Source of the DNA: Pontibacterium sp049603715 | GTDB lineage: Bacteria > Pseudomonadota > Gammaproteobacteria > Pseudomonadales > Balneatricaceae | DNA: 64,000 nucleotides | Direction: 5' to 3' | Assembly (NCBI GenBank): GCA_049603715.1 | Contig: JBMYSW010000019.1 | Span: 8,290-72,289 of the forward strand | Shown here: one piece after another, positions 25,641-32,556 of the stretch | Layout of the letters: every line of letters begins with the position of its first letter | Numbering within the stretch: position 1 is the stretch's first letter | Translations under genes and position numbers: made by a program | Notes under the pieces: model-generated | The model's input: only the letters and a program-made list of their open reading frames with translations | Databases searched by the model: none | What the model was told of the DNA's origin: nothing

Positions 25641-25760
25641 TTACGCGAGCCAGCCAAGGCTAACCAGCTTGCCAAGCCAGTCAATTTTTCGAGCTGCAGC
25701 CATTGCAACTAGAGCCATAAGGAACGCGATTACAGCGATAAGCGCTACAGTAAAAATCAT
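25641..25760 (-). CDS. 39-residue single-pass membrane protein, first late gene
   Basis: Reads MIFTVALIAVIAFLMALVAM then AAARKIDWLGKLVSLGWLA: one N-terminal helix and a short amphipathic tail. It lies 43 bases before the capsid gene and downstream of the putative late control region. Shine-Dalgarno support is weak, so it is less certain than its neighbours. Confidence 0.5.
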   Translation of the reverse strand: MIFTVALIAVIAFLMALVAMAAARKIDWLGKLVSLGWLA

Positions 25761-25824
25761 TGGTTAGTACCCACAGTTAGTAATTGAATTGTTTAAAAAC
25801 GTGGGTTAACAGTGGTCGCGAAAG

Positions 25825-25882
25825 CTTTGATATTCAAAGGCTTTTCGGAAAGTGAATTTTAGGTTTTCGGAACTTTTCGGAA
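25825..25882 (-). promoter_or_regulatory. Putative late-operon control region
   Basis: Between the early terminator and the first late gene lie a palindrome CTTTGATATTCAAAG (25825-25839) and three copies of TTTTCGGAA (25842-25850, 25864-25872, 25874-25882; TTCCGAAAA on the coding strand). No good sigma70 promoter is visible, which suggests activator-dependent late transcription. The repeats could be binding sites of a virus-encoded activator. Confidence 0.5.
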
Positions 25883-25902
25883 AAAAGGGGCCAATTGGCC
25901 CC
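25881..25902 (-). terminator. Terminator of the viral early/replication operon
   Basis: Perfect 16-base palindrome GGGGCCAATTGGCCCC (25887-25902) followed on the minus strand by TTTTTT. It lies directly after the ATPase stop codon and separates the early block from the capsid block. Confidence 0.88.
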
Positions 25903-25907
25903 TTGCT

Positions 25908-26633
25908 TTAGTACTCATACCCTTTGAATTTCGCCGTTGGCTCCAGCGTCATATACGCCCGACCATTGTCATTCTCTCGGAATCGGGGCGTTCCTTCTGG
26001 CCAAGTCTTGGTTGCTTTGTTTTTTGGAAAGTCGATTGAGCCCGAACAGACAACACCTTTTGCCGAACTCCATTGGAAAAACTTAAGCTTTTCATCCGGC
26101 ACCGCCTCAACAGGTACATCTAGGCGACTAGCAATATCTTCACGATCACGCTGGTTAGCATGACGCAACACATGCACAAAGGTAGCGTTACCCAATATCG
26201 TTTTATCAACCTCTTGGCCTCGCTGTACCGTTGCCAAAATCGTCGGACCATAGGCGAGGGATTGAGTAATTAAACGCCCCCATGCACCAATGGCCTTTCC
26301 GGCATTTGTGTACTGCCCGACCTCTTCAACAACAATCGTTGCTTGAGCTGCCATATTAAAAACAAAGGCCACAGCACAGAAGAAATCAAAATCTGCTTTA
26401 GAGTTGGCGATAAAGTTAACCCTCGCCTTACCCTTTCCCACTTCACGCACACGCTTAATTAGCGCCTCTTTGTTTGTGATACGCTCGAAGCCAAACTGGC
26501 TTGCATATTCGCCTTTAGGGCAAAACACCAAAGCACGTTCAGCATTTTCAACCACCCGTTTTACCAATACAGACTTACCCGAGCGGCTCGCGCCGATCGC
26601 AATGCCTAATGAACCATCTGGCCTAGTTTCCAT
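25908..26633 (-). CDS. Packaging ATPase (A32/FtsK-HerA-like, PM2 P9 type)
   Basis: 241 residues. Walker A is GASRSGKSV near residue 13-21, Walker B is ATIVVEEVGQY near residue 107, and a conserved NATFVHVLRHANQRDREDIA segment follows. Size and motifs are those of genome-packaging ATPases of membrane-containing tailless viruses; Zot-like filamentous phage ATPases are related but usually longer with a C-terminal transmembrane domain, absent here. ATG at 26633 has AAGGTG six bases upstream; GTG/ATG at 26642/26639 are alternatives. The start overlaps the preceding gene by 11 bases. Confidence 0.8.
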   Translation of the reverse strand: METRPDGSLGIAIGASRSGKSVLVKRVVENAERALVFCPKGEYASQFGFERITNKEALIKRVREVGKGKARVNFIANSKADFDFFCAVAFVFNMAAQATIVVEEVGQYTNAGKAIGAWGRLITQSLAYGPTILATVQRGQEVDKTILGNATFVHVLRHANQRDREDIASRLDVPVEAVPDEKLKFFQWSSAKGVVCSGSIDFPKNKATKTWPEGTPRFRENDNGRAYMTLEPTAKFKGYEY

Positions 26634-27201
26634 CTTCATCACCTTTACTTACAGGCACCTGCTTGGGCGCTCGAATTGCTTGAATAATTGCCAGCGTTGC
26701 CAAAATAGCCATTCCTTCTTCCTGAAAGCGTGCAAACAGCTCCAGCACACCTCCGGTGTAGTACTTACAAATGACCCGTGCCCACCTTCTGGCAAATTCG
26801 GTAATCAACTCGTCATCGACAGGAGCCGACCGAAAAAACAACTTGAACACCGTATAAACGCCACCGCGAATCATAAAGGCGCACATCGCCTCCTCCTCTT
26901 CGCTGGTAACGTCCCGCTGGGCCTTCGCTGCCGACCAGTTCCAAACACCGCCTTTAATCAAACCGCTCGTTTCGGCTTCCGGTTCGGCTTCACCTTCCGG
27001 CGCTTCGGAACCCTCCCCGATCGGCTCGGCTTGTGCTTCTTCGATTTCACCAAAGAGGGCATCTAGCTCGTCATCGATCGCGCTTTCGGCACTGGGTACC
27101 GAATCATCGAAAACGCGCTTTGGGTCTAGCCCGTGGGTTTTACAAATCGCCAGTACTTCGCGATTAATAGCATCATCCGATAGGTCTACCAAGTTACTCA
27201 T
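26623..27201 (-). CDS. Acidic virion or replication protein of unknown function (192 residues)
   Basis: An N-terminal acidic, Glu/Pro-rich region (about 1-85: ALFGEIEEAQAEPIGEGSEA) followed by a helical half with hydrophobic stretches (AFMIRGGVYTVFKLFF, about 105-120; GMAILATLAIIQAI, about 165-180). The ATG at 27201 overlaps the upstream stop as ATGA. It stands between a zinc-ribbon protein and the packaging ATPase. Possibly membrane-associated; no family recognised. Confidence 0.6.
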   Translation of the reverse strand: MSNLVDLSDDAINREVLAICKTHGLDPKRVFDDSVPSAESAIDDELDALFGEIEEAQAEPIGEGSEAPEGEAEPEAETSGLIKGGVWNWSAAKAQRDVTSEEEEAMCAFMIRGGVYTVFKLFFRSAPVDDELITEFARRWARVICKYYTGGVLELFARFQEEGMAILATLAIIQAIRAPKQVPVSKGDEDGN

Positions 27202-27572
27202 TGGCCAGCCTCCCAAGGTGCATTGGTACCGAACAAGTTCTTAAAAAAGCTTTGTTTTTTAACGGGTTTTTCAGTGGGTACCGTTTCGGGTTTTTCCGTC
27301 GGTTTTGGTTTGGGTACCTCCGGCGGTACCAGAACATCAGTTTCTGGCGTTTTCTCAAAACCTTGGGTACCGACTGGTACACCATCACGCTCATAGCGCT
27401 TCACAAAACGGGCTTGGCCGGAACGAGTTTGGTATTTGAACACACCGCAACCCGTGTCTTTTCCGGCGTCCATATGGCGGCAAACACCATAAAGCTTTTG
27501 CCGCTTATCGCTCATTACGTCCATTTGTCGGCCGCATTCTAGACACGGCAAAAAGCCTAGGTGCTCAGCCAT
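27198..27572 (-). CDS. Zinc-ribbon protein with Pro/Lys/Glu-rich tail
   Basis: 124 residues. A four-cysteine module (PCLECGRQMDV near residues 9-19 and GVCRHMDAGKDTGCGVF near 29-45) is a probable zinc ribbon; the following 40 residues form a repetitive KPKPTEKPETVPTEKPVKK linker, and the end is hydrophobic (SFFKNLFGTNAP). ATG at 27572 has GGAGGG nine bases upstream. Could bind nucleic acid or serve as a transcription factor for late genes (PM2 also encodes zinc-finger-like regulators), which is inference. Confidence 0.6.
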   Translation of the reverse strand: MAEHLGFLPCLECGRQMDVMSDKRQKLYGVCRHMDAGKDTGCGVFKYQTRSGQARFVKRYERDGVPVGTQGFEKTPETDVLVPPEVPKPKPTEKPETVPTEKPVKKQSFFKNLFGTNAPWEAGQ

Positions 27573-27574
27573 GG

Positions 27575-27856
27575 CTAACCCTCCAAGAACGAAAATGAAT
27601 CTTCAAAGGTGGCGGTACCATCAGCGACCTTTTTAGCGGCTAGCACCATCATTTCGTTGTGGCGAGCCACCTTAAGTAAGGCTTTTTCTAACTCGGTACT
27701 CAGCTCAATGGCCTTCCCGATTTCGCCAATTTTTGACATAGCCGCCATAGGGTTTTGCATAAGCGAAGCGGCATCAATACCCAGCTCGTCACGCTCGCGT
27801 TGTAGTTTGCGAACGGCTTTGGCGTCCGCGACTTGTTGTGCAATGGTTGAAGTCAT
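27575..27856 (-). CDS. Small helical protein of unknown function (93 residues)
   Basis: Alpha-helical, charged (VADAKAVRKLQRERDELGID; SKIGEIGKAIELSTELEKALLKV), no transmembrane segment. It follows the replication gene by 20 bases and its last codons provide the ribosome-binding site of the zinc-ribbon gene. No family recognised. Confidence 0.6.
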   Translation of the reverse strand: MTSTIAQQVADAKAVRKLQRERDELGIDAASLMQNPMAAMSKIGEIGKAIELSTELEKALLKVARHNEMMVLAAKKVADGTATFEDSFSFLEG

Positions 27857-27876
27857 AAATACACCTCGGTTGTGGA

Positions 27877-29958
27877 TTAAGCGGCCATCGACTCATATTC
27901 GAGCCAATGGCCTATGGTGGGCGTCTCCTGTTCTTGGCCCTCAAGCTCCCAGCTTGAATAGACCGAAAGCGGTATGCCTGCCCAACGGCGTACCGCTTTT
28001 CGTGCAAATAGTCGAAATTGAAATTCTGAAAGCCAAAGACCGTCCGGCTTTTTATCGTGCTGCCAAACGTCGTCTTTGTGCTTCTCTGGCAACCAAGGCG
28101 CGGCCACGTCTTGGCCCTTGGCCCATTGCATAAAATCGGCGAACGGCTCAGCGCCTTTGAGTACTAATTGGAATTTGGACGGGATAGCGGGTAACGCCTT
28201 AATCTTGTCGCGAACCTTTGACAGCGCACGGCCAATTTTCAAGCGGTCACGCTTGTGTTTTTCGTCTTTGGGTGTGTTGTCTAAAGCGTCTTTTAGGTTG
28301 CGCCGCTGGCGCAGCTCTGAGGCGTAGGAGTGAGTAAAATACTCTGATACATCTTTAATCAGGTGCCCCATAATAGAAAGTTCATAACGGCCAATACATG
28401 CCCATTCAGGCGCACGGCTCGCTGCTGATATGCCGTATCGGTTGCCACGCACTGGACCTTGGTCTTCATCAGCCGCCTTGCTCAAATACCCGCACGCCTT
28501 GGCGATATAGGCACCCGCTGACGCCGTGTCTTTGATCTTCTCAACGTGGTTAAAGCCATGCCCCCAAAGCTCTTCTAAACGCTTTACCCAGCTTGCAAAT
28601 CGGCTGTATTTAACGCGCCAATCGCATAACAAGTGAATATGCGGGTTGCGCTTGCCCTTTTCGTTCAGCGGGTTTTCGACCACCCAGCAGTATTTAACAC
28701 CTTCACGCACTAGCGATATTTTTTTATCAGCCAAAAATCCCTTAATGCCTACAACCTTGCTCGGCTTCTCTTCTACTCGCTTACCTTCACGCTCGTAACA
28801 GGTAACAACGCCCCACGGGTAACTTTTAGCGGCAATCCAACCGCGCTTTTTCATCTTCTGCATACCGTCCAAAAAGCGGCTTAGCTCTTTTTGAATGGTT
28901 TGGTATGTCATATCGTCGCCCGCCTCGGCATTGGCTGCAGCGTACAAACGCCCATCGATCGCAACGAGTTCACACGCTGGACCATCGAATTTGGCAACGT
29001 TAAGCGGCACATCATCAACCCAGTGCGTGGTTTTTGGCTTGTACTCCGCAGGTTTAACCAAGCGATTGACCTTGCCCAGTTCAACCTCACAGCAAGGACC
29101 ATCGGCGACACGCTCTTCAACACGACAACGCCCCGCATCATCTAGCGTGAGCGTCATAAACGTGCGGTAACCGCCGTGTTTAAGGTGCATAAAGTGGCAC
29201 GAATCGGCGATATTTCGCGCCCCGCGCTCGCTCAGGTGATGAGAAATACGGACGCCCTCTTGCATCGGCGGCAAACCAGCTGGCATTTCGGCTTGGGTGC
29301 GGATTCGGTACTCGCCAGACCATTCACGATGAGAAATAACCGTGAACTTACCGTCACCGCTTTGGCTCTTTGGTGCCACGCGCAACAGCTCGCCCGTGTC
29401 AAAATCGACACCCGCGAAGCGAGGCGCCTCAATGTCAGCCTTGGTTAGTCGCTTTTTCCATTGCGCGTCGGCCTCTTCTGCCGTTACCGCACCGGATTCA
29501 ACCAAATAATCGGCCATTTCGCGCTGGCGCTGGCGCTTTTCATGCTCTGCTTGCTTCTGGGCTTCGGTGGGCAAATGCGCCAAGGCTCGCTTGGCAAAGG
29601 CTTTAGCCGTTTCGGGGTGTAACTGGCGTTCTTGTGCCTCGGAAAGCCCCAAAATATCACCAGAATTTAGCTCTTTTTTTTGTGTCGGACTTTTGCAGCC
29701 CTCGACTAGCCTATTGCGCGTCGCTTCGCTCAGCGCTGGTGCGTGCTGCCGACTCTTTACCGCGCCGGCTAGCTTTAATACCTCCGCATCTAAGGCAGAC
29801 GATGAAAAACCAGATACCGCCAAGTTCTCTTGGTTCTTTTTGGCATAAAGGTAATCGTTAACTAATTGGCGGTTTGTTTTAAGGCCAGAAGAAAAAACCC
29901 CCTTGCCATCATTTGGCAAGAGGGTGAAAGGTGCTTTTTGTGGGTTTAAGTCGATCAT
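27877..29958 (-). CDS. Rolling-circle replication initiator (HUH endonuclease, phage A/PM2 P12-like)
   Basis: 693 residues. The three Rep motifs occur in order: RTFMTLTLDD (about 265-274), NPHIHLLCDW with the two metal-binding histidines (about 440 and 442), and GAYIAKACGY with the nicking tyrosine candidate at about 484 in a YxxK context. The long N-terminal region is helical and charged; the C-terminal 170 residues may hold further functions. PM2 P12 (a superfamily I initiator) is of similar size. The ATG at 29958 overlaps the upstream stop as ATGA, and is preferred over the longer frame to 30006. Confidence 0.85.
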   Translation of the reverse strand: MIDLNPQKAPFTLLPNDGKGVFSSGLKTNRQLVNDYLYAKKNQENLAVSGFSSSALDAEVLKLAGAVKSRQHAPALSEATRNRLVEGCKSPTQKKELNSGDILGLSEAQERQLHPETAKAFAKRALAHLPTEAQKQAEHEKRQRQREMADYLVESGAVTAEEADAQWKKRLTKADIEAPRFAGVDFDTGELLRVAPKSQSGDGKFTVISHREWSGEYRIRTQAEMPAGLPPMQEGVRISHHLSERGARNIADSCHFMHLKHGGYRTFMTLTLDDAGRCRVEERVADGPCCEVELGKVNRLVKPAEYKPKTTHWVDDVPLNVAKFDGPACELVAIDGRLYAAANAEAGDDMTYQTIQKELSRFLDGMQKMKKRGWIAAKSYPWGVVTCYEREGKRVEEKPSKVVGIKGFLADKKISLVREGVKYCWVVENPLNEKGKRNPHIHLLCDWRVKYSRFASWVKRLEELWGHGFNHVEKIKDTASAGAYIAKACGYLSKAADEDQGPVRGNRYGISAASRAPEWACIGRYELSIMGHLIKDVSEYFTHSYASELRQRRNLKDALDNTPKDEKHKRDRLKIGRALSKVRDKIKALPAIPSKFQLVLKGAEPFADFMQWAKGQDVAAPWLPEKHKDDVWQHDKKPDGLWLSEFQFRLFARKAVRRWAGIPLSVYSSWELEGQEQETPTIGHWLEYESMAA

Positions 29959-30554
29959 GCCGCAGCTCTCTCCCTTGCTATCAACTCGGCAAGCTCCACT
30001 AGCCAAAATGCCAAGCCCGCCGGTGTGTGTTCCCGCTCAGCTTTGGAAACTTCGGGACGATACCCAAAGTCACCTTTCTTTAGGCGGCTTCCATCCTTTC
30101 TTCGCCCTGGACACGCGATCACATGCGATGCACGCCCAAGCACCAATGGCATTACTGGCACGTCCGCCGGCTCAATCCCACAGATATATAAATACGTCGC
30201 TTTTTCTGCTCGATGACCAAAGCTGCTTTGATGTATCGGCAACGTCCAACCACCAAACCCATCTCGCTCACCTGGCTCCGGCAAACCCGCCACACCCCAC
30301 AGCGTTGAACCCGCTGGATGCTCTAAAACACCCCCGTTTTCACGAACACACTTAACAGCAAACAATGCCAATTCCTTTTCGCCTGGCTCTGGGTTCGCGA
30401 GCTTCCGCAAACGCCCCCACGCACGACAAGGCGGATGAGCAATCACAACATCACCACCTTTAAAGCTACGCGCGTCGCGATCCTTATCAAAAACATCGCA
30501 CGCCGGCATCGATTTATAAATTGAATCAACACGAGCAAATAATACGGCGGTCAT
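29955..30554 (-). CDS. DNA-methyltransferase-like protein
   Basis: 199 residues with GGDVVIAHPPCRAWGRLRKL, a PPC motif like the catalytic loop of C5-cytosine methyltransferases, and VLEHPAGSTLW later. Such small proteins are frequent in phages and are often called DNA methylases, but an AdoMet-binding FxGxG motif is not obvious near the N terminus, so activity is unproven. ATG overlaps the upstream stop (ATGA) and its stop overlaps the Rep start. Confidence 0.6.
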   Translation of the reverse strand: MTAVLFARVDSIYKSMPACDVFDKDRDARSFKGGDVVIAHPPCRAWGRLRKLANPEPGEKELALFAVKCVRENGGVLEHPAGSTLWGVAGLPEPGERDGFGGWTLPIHQSSFGHRAEKATYLYICGIEPADVPVMPLVLGRASHVIACPGRRKDGSRLKKGDFGYRPEVSKAEREHTPAGLAFWLVELAELIARERAAA

Positions 30555-30742
30555 TTCACACCCCGCACTGGGCGCTTAGAATTCAGTAGATCACGACGTG
30601 CTTGGCCAATATTGCCAGCGTTTAGCATCACAATAGCTTGATCGATAGCGATTTGAAGTTGGTAAGCTCGCGCAGCATGGACGCGAACTTGGTCTTTAAG
30701 GTGTTCGATCTCGTTTTGGCTTAGCGTTTGATTATGATTCAT
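30551..30742 (-). CDS. Small early viral protein (63 residues)
   Basis: Helical protein (LSQNEIEHLKDQVRVHAARAYQLQIAID) with a basic end (ARRDLLNSKRPVRGVK). It starts 3 bases after the preceding gene and its end overlaps the methyltransferase-like gene as ATGA. No family recognised. Confidence 0.6.
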   Translation of the reverse strand: MNHNQTLSQNEIEHLKDQVRVHAARAYQLQIAIDQAIVMLNAGNIGQARRDLLNSKRPVRGVK

Positions 30743-30745
30743 TTC

Positions 30746-30958
30746 TCACAACCCCCCTTTCTCATTAATCACGAGGTTATGCTTTTCACAAAAAGCATTG
30801 AAAGCGTCTTTACTATCAAACCTAACAACAAGCGACCCACCATTTAACGACTCATCTTTCACTTCGAGTATGACTCTGAAGCCACACTTATCGCTTTCCG
30901 CTATCATTTCTAATGAGTCATCGAGATCAATAACTACACGTCCGAAGAAAAAACTCAT
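30746..30958 (-). CDS. Small early viral protein (70 residues)
   Basis: Compact alpha/beta-looking protein (MSFFFGRVVIDLDDSLEMIA, then GFRVILEVKDESLNGGSLVV). Coupled by ATGA to the upstream gene. No family recognised. Confidence 0.6.
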   Translation of the reverse strand: MSFFFGRVVIDLDDSLEMIAESDKCGFRVILEVKDESLNGGSLVVRFDSKDAFNAFCEKHNLVINEKGGL

Positions 30959-31245
30959 AACCCCAACTCCCTTTGACCAAATGACAAGAACATTTCACCC
31001 GCATCAACAATCAAGCGATTAGTCAGAACCTTTTTATAAGCCTCCATTGCGCTAGCCTGTTGCTTTAGCAAATCTTGCATAGCATCTGACTGGCTACTAA
31101 AGTCTACGCCATCCAAAAACAATTTAAGACGATCCAGCCTTTCACCTAAATCCTTCCACTCAACCAGCATCTTCGAAACACGCTCAAACTTTTCGTATTC
31201 TTCAACTGAAAATGCACAGATGATATCGTCAACCTCAAAGCTCAT
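30955..31245 (-). CDS. Coiled-coil early viral protein (96 residues)
   Basis: Starts MSFEVDDIICAFSVEEYEKF at the ATG at 31245, which has AAGGAG eight bases upstream; the longer frame to 31290 lies inside the upstream gene. Strongly helical (VSKMLVEWKDLGERLDRLKL). No family recognised. Confidence 0.6.
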   Translation of the reverse strand: MSFEVDDIICAFSVEEYEKFERVSKMLVEWKDLGERLDRLKLFLDGVDFSSQSDAMQDLLKQQASAMEAYKKVLTNRLIVDAGEMFLSFGQRELGL

Positions 31246-31444
31246 TGCCCAACTCCTTAACCAAACCCGCGCGGAGGAGGGCTGCTTCATCCACCATTGC
31301 TAAAAACTGCTCTTCTAATTCGGCGTAGCTGTGCGGCATGCGTTGTAGGTGTTTACCCAAACGATCTAGGCGGTTTTCGAGCTGCTCAAGCCGCAAAGCC
31401 TTGGCAAGCGTGACTTCGGGGCTGTTCACAATTGATTCAGACAT
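31235..31444 (-). CDS. Small helical early viral protein (69 residues)
   Basis: Predicted coiled coil (AKALRLEQLENRLDRLGKHL and YAELEEQFLAMVDEAALLRAG). It lies 6 bases after the HTH gene and overlaps the next gene by 11 bases. No family recognised. Confidence 0.6.
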   Translation of the reverse strand: MSESIVNSPEVTLAKALRLEQLENRLDRLGKHLQRMPHSYAELEEQFLAMVDEAALLRAGLVKELGNEL

Positions 31445-31450
31445 AGCGCT

Positions 31451-31687
31451 TTAACCTTCCTGCTCAAGAGCGTCGCGCATGAGCGCGGCCATGTTTACAA
31501 ATACGGTGCCGCCTTTTTTATCGCCTGGGCGATAGGTAGGCAGCTCGCCGCGATCCATCTTTGCCTTAACTGATGAGTAAGTAAGGCCCGATACCCGTGC
31601 AAATTCTCGGGCGGTTACATAAGGCGAAGGGCACATAATTGCGCGCTCAACACCGTAAAACTGCTCTGTAGAAATTGGCTCAGACAT
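31451..31687 (-). CDS. Small DNA-binding protein, excisionase/Cro-like
   Basis: 78 residues with an AlpA/MerR-type winged helix: YVTAREFARVSGLTYSSVKAKMDRGELPTYRPGDKKGGTV. It is the first leftward gene from the switch region, opposite the repressor, the position of Cro/Cox proteins; it may both control early transcription and direct excision. Confidence 0.72.
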   Translation of the reverse strand: MSEPISTEQFYGVERAIMCPSPYVTAREFARVSGLTYSSVKAKMDRGELPTYRPGDKKGGTVFVNMAALMRDALEQEG

Positions 31688-31753
31688 AAAGTTTCCTTGA
31701 TGCGCTAACTGGCTAGAGTTATGCTGTTTGGTTGTATAGATAATTTAAATTAT

Positions 31754-31803
31754 GTACCTAATTAGGTGCAACAAGACGGATAATAAGTACCTAATTAGGT
31801 GCA
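31754..31803. promoter_or_regulatory. Lysogeny switch with two identical operators
   Basis: GTACCTAATTAGGTGCA occurs at 31754-31770 and 31787-31803, each containing the perfect palindrome ACCTAATTAGGT. The copies are 33 bases apart, about three helical turns, so a bound dimer at each would face the same side. On the minus strand a TTGCAC (-35-like) begins within the first operator, with TTAAAT 17 bases on, so repressor binding would block early transcription. The second operator ends ten bases before the repressor ATG, fitting autoregulation. Confidence 0.82.
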
Positions 31804-31812
31804 GTCAACCCT

Positions 31813-32076
31813 ATGATTGGAAAAAAACTCAGAATAATTCGCAAGAGCGAAGGCCTGACTGGTCAAGAGTTCAGCCAACTAGTTGATATTTCAGCAAATT
31901 CACTCAAAAAGTATGAGACAGGCGTCAGAACACTTTCTGAGCAAAATATATTGAAGGTGACGAATCACCCACGCTTCAAAAAGTATGCGCTGTGGCTGAT
32001 AACAGACCAAACCGCCCCAGAAATTGGGCAGATTTCACCCGAAATAGAAACTGAAGGCAGCCGGGCAGCAGGATAG
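31813..32076 (+). CDS. Helix-turn-helix repressor
   Basis: 87 residues, mostly a HTH domain: LRIIRKSEGLTGQEFSQLVD followed by ISANSLKKYETGVRTLSEQN. A short tail lacks the self-cleaving protease domain of lambda CI, so induction would not rely on RecA-driven autocleavage. It is divergent from the early operon across two identical operators, identifying it as the probable lysogeny repressor. No clear Shine-Dalgarno precedes the ATG, so the transcript may be leaderless. Confidence 0.75.
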   Translation: MIGKKLRIIRKSEGLTGQEFSQLVDISANSLKKYETGVRTLSEQNILKVTNHPRFKKYALWLITDQTAPEIGQISPEIETEGSRAAG

Positions 32077-32139
32077 AAGACGTAACGGACTAACGGCCAC
32101 GCCAAAGGGTTTTACATTAGCTAAGGAGATTATGGAAAG

Positions 32140-32556
32140 ATGGCGAAAAAACTAGCAGCGCTACTGGCGCTCACGCTTGCAAGCAGCGCACACGCGTTTG
32201 ACTACAAAGCAGAGATGAAGAAAGACCGTGTCATCATGACCGAAAAGAAGATGCTTTACTCGCAGCTTCAACGCTGTAAAGACAGCAAAAACAGTGTTCA
32301 GGTATTGATTACATCAGAAGCCCCAAATGACGGCACCATGTCCCGCGATTTCTTTATCGGCTTTACTTCTGCAAGGGAGTTCAAAATCTACGAACTCGTC
32401 AAAGATCGTATGCGAAGCAGCGTAAAGTGCACCCCCATCAATAACCCGATCGGCGAACCTGATGTTGTTTTCAACCTCTACTTGTCTGCCGAGGGCTACA
32501 AAATCTCGGGCATGGGTGAAAACCAAACCGTGCTTTGGAGCGATTTAAACGATTGA
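32140..32556 (+). CDS. Secreted protein of unknown function, possible lysogenic-conversion gene
   Basis: 138 residues with a clear signal peptide (MAKKLAALLALTLASSAHA, cleavage before FDYKAEM) and a mature domain of about 119 residues with two cysteines that could form a disulfide (LQRCKDSK and VKCTPINN). It lies between repressor and integrase on the strand expected to be active in the lysogen. AAGGAG lies about 11 bases upstream. Not obviously needed for virus growth, so a host-modifying role is inferred. Confidence 0.65.
   Translation: MAKKLAALLALTLASSAHAFDYKAEMKKDRVIMTEKKMLYSQLQRCKDSKNSVQVLITSEAPNDGTMSRDFFIGFTSAREFKIYELVKDRMRSSVKCTPINNPIGEPDVVFNLYLSAEGYKISGMGENQTVLWSDLND

Noticed and set aside
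25908..26633. Zot-like ATPase of a filamentous (inovirus) prophage
   Set aside because: The element has no pVIII/pIII-like coat genes, and the ATPase lacks the C-terminal transmembrane and periplasmic part of Zot proteins. The capsid candidate, lysis genes and large HUH protein fit a tailless membrane virus better.
29903..30355. Plus-strand 150-codon open frame opposite the methyltransferase-like gene
   Set aside because: Composition is that of an antisense shadow, and the minus-strand genes on both sides are joined by ATGA overlaps.
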